Position numbers and translations under genes: made by a program | Assembly (NCBI GenBank): GCA_945878795.1 | Contig: CAMDWF010000066.1 | Location: forward strand, 1-9,785 | DNA: 9,785 nt | Source of the DNA: Synechococcus sp. UW140 | GTDB lineage: Bacteria; Cyanobacteriota; Cyanobacteriia; PCC-6307; Cyanobiaceae | Direction of reading: 5' to 3' | The notes under the pieces: model-generated | Seen by the model: the letters and a program-made list of their open reading frames with translations, nothing else | Databases searched by the model: none | Told to the model about the DNA's origin: nothing | Part shown: in pieces, positions 6,365 to 9,785 of the stretch | How positions within the stretch are numbered: the first letter of the stretch is position 1 | How the letters are laid out: each line of letters begins with the position of its first letter

Positions 6365-6967
6365 TCAACCCCGGGGCAACTGGGCCAGCAGGAAGGCCTC
6401 AACGCGATCCAGCCCCTCACCGCTGCGCAGATTTGTGAAACACCATGGCCTGCCGCAGCGCATGCGCTCGGTGTCCTGCTCCATCACCGCCAGGCTGGCG
6501 CCCACCATTGGCGCCAGATCAATCTTGTTGATCACCAACAGATCGCTGCGGGTGATGCCCGGGCCGCCCTTGCGGGGGATCTTGTCGCCAGCGGCGACAT
6601 CGATCACGTAAATACAAATATCGACCAGTTCGGGGCTGAAACTGGCAGCCAGGTTGTCACCGCCGCTTTCCACCAGCACAAGATCAAGCCCTGGGAAAGC
6701 CCGCTCCAACTCGGCCACCGCGGCCCGGTTGATCGAACAGTCCTCCCGGATGGCGGTGTGGGGACAGCCGCCGGTTTCGACACCACGGATGCGCTCCGGC
6801 GGCAGGGCACCGGCCCGGGTGAGAAATTGGGCATCCTCCTGGGTGTAGATGTCGTTGGTGACGACGGCCAGCTCCAGGCGATCGCGCAAGCGCAGGCAGA
6901 GGGCCTCCACCAAGGCCGTTTTGCCGGAACCGACCGGACCGGCCACCCCCACCCTTAAACGACTCAT
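6365..6967 (-). CDS. ureG: Urease accessory GTPase UreG
   Basis: UreG is the SIMIBI-class GTPase that powers nickel delivery to apo-urease in a complex with UreF and UreD. The 200-residue protein has P-loop GPVGSGKT (10-17), the metal-binding CPH motif in ETGGCPHTAIRED (64-76; Cys68, His70), ESGGDN (100-105) and the guanine-specificity motif NKID (147-150). Its length is usual for the family. The start ATG at 6967 has only a close GAGGG upstream. It lies 77 nt after ureF and there is no clear terminator between ureG and urtA, so read-through into the transporter operon is possible. Confidence 0.97.
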   Translation of the reverse strand: MSRLRVGVAGPVGSGKTALVEALCLRLRDRLELAVVTNDIYTQEDAQFLTRAGALPPERIRGVETGGCPHTAIREDCSINRAAVAELERAFPGLDLVLVESGGDNLAASFSPELVDICIYVIDVAAGDKIPRKGGPGITRSDLLVINKIDLAPMVGASLAVMEQDTERMRCGRPWCFTNLRSGEGLDRVEAFLLAQLPRG

Positions 6968-7044
6968 ACCCTCAGCCCATACGCCCTAACCCTAGGGGTG
7001 GGTCCCGGGGGCAAAGCCCCTAACAGGACGGCGCTGGCCAGGGG
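6968..7044 (-). other. ureF-ureG intergenic spacer
   Basis: This 77-nt gap holds a GC-rich short hairpin (ggggc 7008-7012, gcccc 7016-7020, 3-nt loop) and a ccctaggg palindrome (6990-6997). No T tract follows on either strand, so I do not call a terminator, and I see no promoter here. Confidence 0.4.
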
Positions 7045-7734
7045 TCAACTGCGGAACAGCCTGGAATAGAGCTCGGCGTGCCCCAGCTGGGCCAAGCCTG
7101 CCCCCACGCCCCCAGTCCAGAGGCTGGCGGGATCGGCCACGGCAAGCTCCCGGGCCCGCTGGGCCACCAGGGGCGCCAGGGCGAGTTGGAGGCCCTGGGC
7201 CTGGGTGGGACCCAGGGGCACAAGCCGCACAGCGGCGCTGAGCTGGCCGGCGACCCAGCTATACAGGAACGCCTCGACCAGCTCGCCGGGATCAAGCTGC
7301 AGACAGACACCCGCCCAGGCCCAGGCGGCGGGCCAGGCCAGGGGGGGAGCCCCAGCGGGCAGGGGCCAGCCCAGATCCGCCAGCAACCCACCCAGGGAGC
7401 CGCCCATCTGCCGTTGTTGGGCCCGCAGCTCGGGCGCCTCCCGTTGGGCCAGCAGCCAGCCATCCCGCTCCACCACCGCCTGCAGCGCCGCCTCGGCCTC
7501 CAGGGGATCGGCGCTGCGGGCCCGCTCAAGCAGGGCCATCAAGCCAGGCAGCGTCGCCGCCTCCACGGTGAGGCAGCCCCACCGCAGTTCGGCCTCCAGC
7601 CAGCAGCGCAGCGTGGCCGCATCGCCCAAGCGGCCGTGCTGCACCAGCCATTCGAGACCCTCGGAATAACTGAAGCCCCCCACCGGCAAGGCCGGACTGA
7701 CCAATTGAAACAGATGCAGCCGCTTCTCAACCAT
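7045..7734 (-). CDS. ureF: Urease accessory protein UreF
   Basis: UreF is the helical scaffold and GTPase-regulating chaperone that bridges UreD-urease and UreG. From the ATG at 7732-7734 it is 229 residues. It has the diagnostic LFQLVSPALPVGGFSYSEGLE (8-28), the YSWVAGQLSAAVRLVPLG segment (158-175) and the C-terminal RLFRS. Two in-frame upstream features complicate the start: a second ATG at 7752 (giving MAAPTAMVEK) created by an 18-bp tandem duplication, and an open frame back to 7899 that is only the shadow of ureE. I choose 7734 because the family usually begins just before this conserved block; no ribosome-binding site decides between them. It overlaps ureE by 8 nt with this start, or 26 nt with the other, consistent with translational coupling. 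Confidence 0.93.
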   Translation of the reverse strand: MVEKRLHLFQLVSPALPVGGFSYSEGLEWLVQHGRLGDAATLRCWLEAELRWGCLTVEAATLPGLMALLERARSADPLEAEAALQAVVERDGWLLAQREAPELRAQQRQMGGSLGGLLADLGWPLPAGAPPLAWPAAWAWAGVCLQLDPGELVEAFLYSWVAGQLSAAVRLVPLGPTQAQGLQLALAPLVAQRARELAVADPASLWTGGVGAGLAQLGHAELYSRLFRS

Positions 7735-8239
7735 GGCTGTGGGCGCTGCCATGGCTGGGGGCGCTGCCGTAGGCCCCGGCCTCGGGGCAAAACGGTTCCT
7801 GGAGGCGATCGACCAGCAGGCCCCGGTGGGCCAGCAGATCGGCCAACACCGGGTCAGCGAGCAGGCGTAATTCCGTGGCCCGCAATTCCAGGGCCACATG
7901 GCGATTGCCCAGGTGATAGGCCGCCTGCAGCAGCTCCAGGGGCGCCGGCGCGCGGACCCTCAGCAGCGTTTCCGGCGCCGCCACCACCTGCACCGCCGGG
8001 CCGCCCCTGGCCCCGCCCAGCCACTCACCGGGCTGCAGCGGTTCGCCCCGCTCCAATTGCAAGAGCAGTTCCTGGCCACAGAGACTGCGTCGCTGGCCCC
8101 GCAAGCGTGTGCGTTCATCGGCCGAAAGGGCCAGCGCCAACGGCGGCGCCAGTGACTGCGGCGGCGGCTGGGGGGAGCGGCGCGTGAGCACCAGGGGCAA
8201 GGGCGCAGATTCAGACACAGGGCTGACTCCCGTAAACAT
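7727..8239 (-). CDS. ureE: Urease nickel metallochaperone UreE
   Basis: UreE binds nickel and hands it to the UreDFG-urease complex. The 170-residue protein has the N-terminal peptide-binding-like domain (LTRR near 18-21, DERTRLRGQRRSLCGQELLLQL at 41-62) and the C-terminal metal-binding domain with the conserved YHLGNRH (108-114; dimer-interface His) and LLAHRGL (136-142). The C-terminus is a short histidine tail, GSAPSHGSAHSHG (158-170; His163, 167, 169), made by an 18-bp tandem repeat; family tails vary widely in histidine content. The start at 8239 has only a weak GGTGG upstream, and the first ~13 residues before LPLVLTRR are variable. It is the first gene of ureEFG and diverges from ureD with start codons 29 nt apart or less. 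Confidence 0.92.
   Translation of the reverse strand: MFTGVSPVSESAPLPLVLTRRSPQPPPQSLAPPLALALSADERTRLRGQRRSLCGQELLLQLERGEPLQPGEWLGGARGGPAVQVVAAPETLLRVRAPAPLELLQAAYHLGNRHVALELRATELRLLADPVLADLLAHRGLLVDRLQEPFCPEAGAYGSAPSHGSAHSHG
7731..7766. repeat. 18-bp tandem duplication at the ureE/ureF junction
   Basis: Two adjacent 18-bp units (7731-7748 and 7749-7766) differ at one base. Being six codons long, the repeat keeps both overlapping frames open. In ureE it encodes GSAPSH then GSAHSH, the single change turning Pro into His. In ureF it duplicates the ATG context, giving in-frame starts at 7734 and 7752. Confidence 0.85.
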
Positions 8240-8268
8240 GACCCACCAAAGTGTGCTCTGTTGAGGCG
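8240..8268. promoter_or_regulatory. Divergent ureE/ureD control region
   Basis: Only 29 nt separate the ureE start from the ureD ATG (11 nt if ureD begins at the GTG at 8251). That is too short for two full promoters, so each promoter should lie inside the opposite gene's 5' coding sequence. I see no GTA-N8-TAC NtcA box here. A weak pair TTCAGA (8209-8214) and TAAACA (8233-8238), 18 nt apart, is a possible but unconvincing ureD promoter. Confidence 0.4.
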
Positions 8269-9237
8269 ATGGCTGTGATCAGCGACGGGGCCTGGCATGG
8301 CACAGCCCAGCTGCGCTTCAGCTGCGCCGCCGATGGTTGCACCCGCCATCAGGGCGGCACCACGGCGCCGCTCAGGGTGCAGCGGCCCTTTGGGCGGGCA
8401 GACGGCCGCTGCGAACTGCCCCTGCTGCACACGGCCGGGGGGCTGGTGGGGGGCGACCGGCTCAGCATCACGGCCCAGCTCGGCCCAGGCAGCCGGGTGC
8501 TGCTCACCAGCGTGGCGGCCCAAAAAGTGTATGGATCGATCGGCCGCTCCCGCCTCAGCCCCGCAGGCGCCTGGGCCCGCCAGGAGCTCAGCTTCAGAGT
8601 TGAAGCCGGCGCCGACCTGGAGTGGCTGCCCCAGGATCTAGTGCTCTATGCCAACGGCCTCTACGAACAACGCACCCGGGTGTGGCTGGCCAGCGGCGCC
8701 AGCTGGCTGGGGGCTGAGGTTGTCCGGTTGGGGCGAACGGCCGCCCAGGAGACCCTGGGCGAGGGACGCTGGCGGTCCCTGCTGGAGATCGAGCGCGCTG
8801 GCCCCAACGGGGAGGGCGGCCACTGGGAACTGGTGGACCGGTTGGAACTGGGGGGGGAGGCTTTGCGGCAGGGCCATGGCATGGCGGCAGAGCCCGTTTT
8901 CGGCTCCCTGGTGTGGGCGGCGCCCCAGCCCTTGGCGGCTGACCCCCTGGCCAAGCTGCTAGAGGCCTGCCGGGCCGATCGCGGCGATCTACCTGGCGAG
9001 CTGGCCTGTGGCGCCCTGGAGCAGGGGCTGATTGCCCGCTACCGGGGACCCTCCAGCCAGGCGGCCCGCACCTGGTTCACACGCCTCTGGGCCCGGATCC
9101 GGGCCGCCAACGGGCTGGCCCCCCCCGAGCGGCCGCGGGTGTGGCCTTTCCAGGAGGAGCCCTTCGCTGGCCTGGCTGCCGATGGGCAGATGGGTGGGGA
9201 TCAACCGCCTGCGCCTGCCAGAGTGGGGGCAGGCTGA
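8269..9237 (+). CDS. ureD: Urease accessory protein UreD
   Basis: UreD (UreH) docks on apo-urease and forms the channel through which nickel passes from UreG. The 322-residue frame carries the family blocks PLLHTAGGLVGGDRLSI (51-67), VLLTSVAAQKVYGS (77-90) and the WLPQDLVLYANGLYEQRTRV segment in the middle, and ends with WFTRLWARIRAANGL and PRVWPF. I prefer the ATG at 8269, with GAGG two to three nt upstream, over a GTG at 8251 that has no ribosome-binding site; the difference is six residues. The last ~29 residues after WPFQEEP are low-complexity G/A/P-rich and probably a variable tail. It is the first gene of the + strand structural operon; ureA follows after 29 nt. Confidence 0.92.
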   Translation: MAVISDGAWHGTAQLRFSCAADGCTRHQGGTTAPLRVQRPFGRADGRCELPLLHTAGGLVGGDRLSITAQLGPGSRVLLTSVAAQKVYGSIGRSRLSPAGAWARQELSFRVEAGADLEWLPQDLVLYANGLYEQRTRVWLASGASWLGAEVVRLGRTAAQETLGEGRWRSLLEIERAGPNGEGGHWELVDRLELGGEALRQGHGMAAEPVFGSLVWAAPQPLAADPLAKLLEACRADRGDLPGELACGALEQGLIARYRGPSSQAARTWFTRLWARIRAANGLAPPERPRVWPFQEEPFAGLAADGQMGGDQPPAPARVGAG

Positions 9238-9266
9238 CCCAGCCGGATCGCCCTCTCCAGCGCGGC

Positions 9267-9581
9267 ATGCATCTCACCCCCCAGGAAAAAGACAAACTGC
9301 TGATCGTGACCGCGGCCCTGCTGGCCGAGCGTCGCTTGCAACGCGGCCTCAAGCTCAACTATCCGGAGGCCGTGGCTTGGCTCAGTTTCCAGGTGCTTGA
9401 AGGGGCCCGCGATGGCCGCAGTGTGGCCGAACTGATGGAGCAGGGCTCCACCTGGCTGAGCCGTGATCAGGTCATGGAGGGGGTGCCGGAGCTGGTCGAC
9501 CAGGTTCAGATTGAAGCGGTGTTTGTCGATGGCACCAAGTTGGTGACCCTCCACGATCCGATCCGCCTGGCGGCGCCGTAG
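9267..9581 (+). CDS. ureA: Urease gamma subunit UreA
   Basis: UreA is the small structural subunit of urease, the nickel enzyme hydrolysing urea to ammonia and carbamate. The 104 residues begin MHLTPQEKDKLLIVTAALLAERR, the standard UreA N-terminus, and contain LKLNYPEAVA (28-37), LSRDQVMEGVPELV (64-77) and KLVTLHDPI (91-99). The length is near the family's ~100. The frame is open upstream to 9141 but that part overlaps ureD in another frame and is not UreA-like. No clear Shine-Dalgarno precedes the ATG. Confidence 0.97.
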   Translation: MHLTPQEKDKLLIVTAALLAERRLQRGLKLNYPEAVAWLSFQVLEGARDGRSVAELMEQGSTWLSRDQVMEGVPELVDQVQIEAVFVDGTKLVTLHDPIRLAAP

Positions 9582-9647
9582 CCAAGCACTCACCTGGCAC
9601 TGAGAGAATGGCGCCATCCTGAGCGGACTGCCGTCTGCCCAATGCCC
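9582..9647 (+). other. ureA-ureB spacer
   Basis: About 60-66 nt between ureA and ureB. It contains a short palindrome atggcgccat (9608-9617) whose ATG opens only a four-codon frame (ATG to TGA, 9608-9622). I see no promoter or terminator and no strong ribosome-binding site. Confidence 0.35.
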
Positions 9648-9785
9648 ATGCCCCCCCTGATCCCCGGCGAATTGCTGAGTGAACCCGGCGAGCTTGAGCT
9701 CAACGCCGGTCGGCCCGTCACCACCCTCACGGTGGCCAATACGGGCGACCGACCGGTGCAGATTGGCTCCCATTTCCATATCTAC
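9648..9785 (+). CDS. ureB: Urease beta subunit UreB, N-terminal part (cut by window end)
   Basis: The visible 46 codons from the ATG at 9648 read MPPLIPGELLSEPGELELNA, then GRPVTTLTVANTGDRPVQIG and SHFHIY, the conserved UreB N-terminus, including the SHFH motif. UreB packs with UreA and the catalytic UreC. An in-frame ATG two codons earlier (9642-9644) is an equally possible start; I favour 9648 because it gives the usual length before the LIPGEL block. ureC is expected next, beyond the window. Confidence 0.95.
   Translation, partial: MPPLIPGELLSEPGELELNAGRPVTTLTVANTGDRPVQIGSHFHIY

Noticed and set aside
6878..6885. GCGATCGC, a HIP1 cyanobacterial palindrome, in ureG
   Set aside because: Only one exact copy was noticed in this GC-rich 9.8-kb window, which is not enough to claim HIP1 enrichment.
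5018..6958. A 646-codon open frame on the + strand, antisense to urtA and ureG
   Set aside because: It spans two well-recognised genes and their promoter on the opposite strand, has no recognisable domain, and is composed of low-information G/H/L/Q-rich sequence as expected when a high-GC codon pattern is read from the opposite strand.
6990..7020. GC-rich hairpin between ureF and ureG as a terminator
   Set aside because: The stem is 5 bp with a 3-nt loop and no T tract on either strand.
7078..8187. A 369-codon + strand frame antisense to ureF and ureE
   Set aside because: It is P/A/G/Q-rich with no recognisable motif, and it is fully explained as the mirror of GC-rich ureF and ureE codons.
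9150..9237. Possible frameshift at the end of ureD (another frame reads on past the stop)
   Set aside because: The conserved PRVWPF end is in frame and the remaining tail is short; the alternative frame shows no recognisable UreD sequence, so a variable tail is the simpler reading.
1..9785. CRISPR array, tRNA, rRNA, insertion sequence or phage genes
   Set aside because: No spaced direct repeats, transposase-like proteins, terminal inverted repeats or structured RNA genes were seen; nearly all sequence is accounted for by the named genes.

Overview
This window looks like part of the genome of a GC-rich picocyanobacterium of the Synechococcus/Cyanobium type. The evidence is a urea-use cluster with cyanobacterial UrtABCDE proteins, ureEFG and ureDAB divergently arranged, an NtcA-type nitrogen-control promoter in front of urtA, and an RTX protein with a C-terminal module that I recall mainly from cyanobacteria. 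The assignment rests on recognised protein families and gene order, not on a database search.

Layout. (1) 2-727, + strand: the 3' end of an RTX (calcium-binding repeat) secreted-type protein, cut by the window start. It converges on the urea cluster, and a bidirectional intrinsic terminator near 768-804 separates the two. (2) 844-6178, - strand: a complete urea ABC transporter operon read right to left as urtA (lipoprotein urea receptor), urtB and urtC (permeases), urtD and urtE (ATPases). urtC overlaps urtD by 4 bp and urtB lies 3 nt from urtC. urtA is separated from urtB by a strong terminator-like hairpin, and urtE from urtD by 88 nt. (3) 6179-6364: urtA promoter region with a GTG-N8-TAC NtcA-type box, exactly 22 nt, then TAACTT, matching the NtcA-activated (class II) promoter layout. 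A short stem-loop sits at the predicted mRNA 5' end. (4) 6365-8239, - strand: ureG, ureF and ureE, the nickel-insertion chaperones. ureE and ureF overlap within an 18-bp tandem duplication. (5) 8269-9785, + strand: ureD (chaperone), ureA (gamma subunit) and the first codons of ureB (beta subunit). ureC would be expected beyond the window.

How the genes work together: UrtA captures urea in the periplasm, UrtBC carry it across the inner membrane using ATP hydrolysed by UrtDE, and urease (UreABC) splits it into ammonium and CO2 after UreD/E/F/G load nickel into its active site. The whole block is a standard urea nitrogen-scavenging module. I found no wholly new system. The points most worth a second look are regulatory or local: the urtA-urtB attenuator, the NtcA promoter with its 5' stem-loop, the ureE/ureF tandem repeat that gives both a His tail and a duplicated start codon, and the very tight ureE/ureD divergence.
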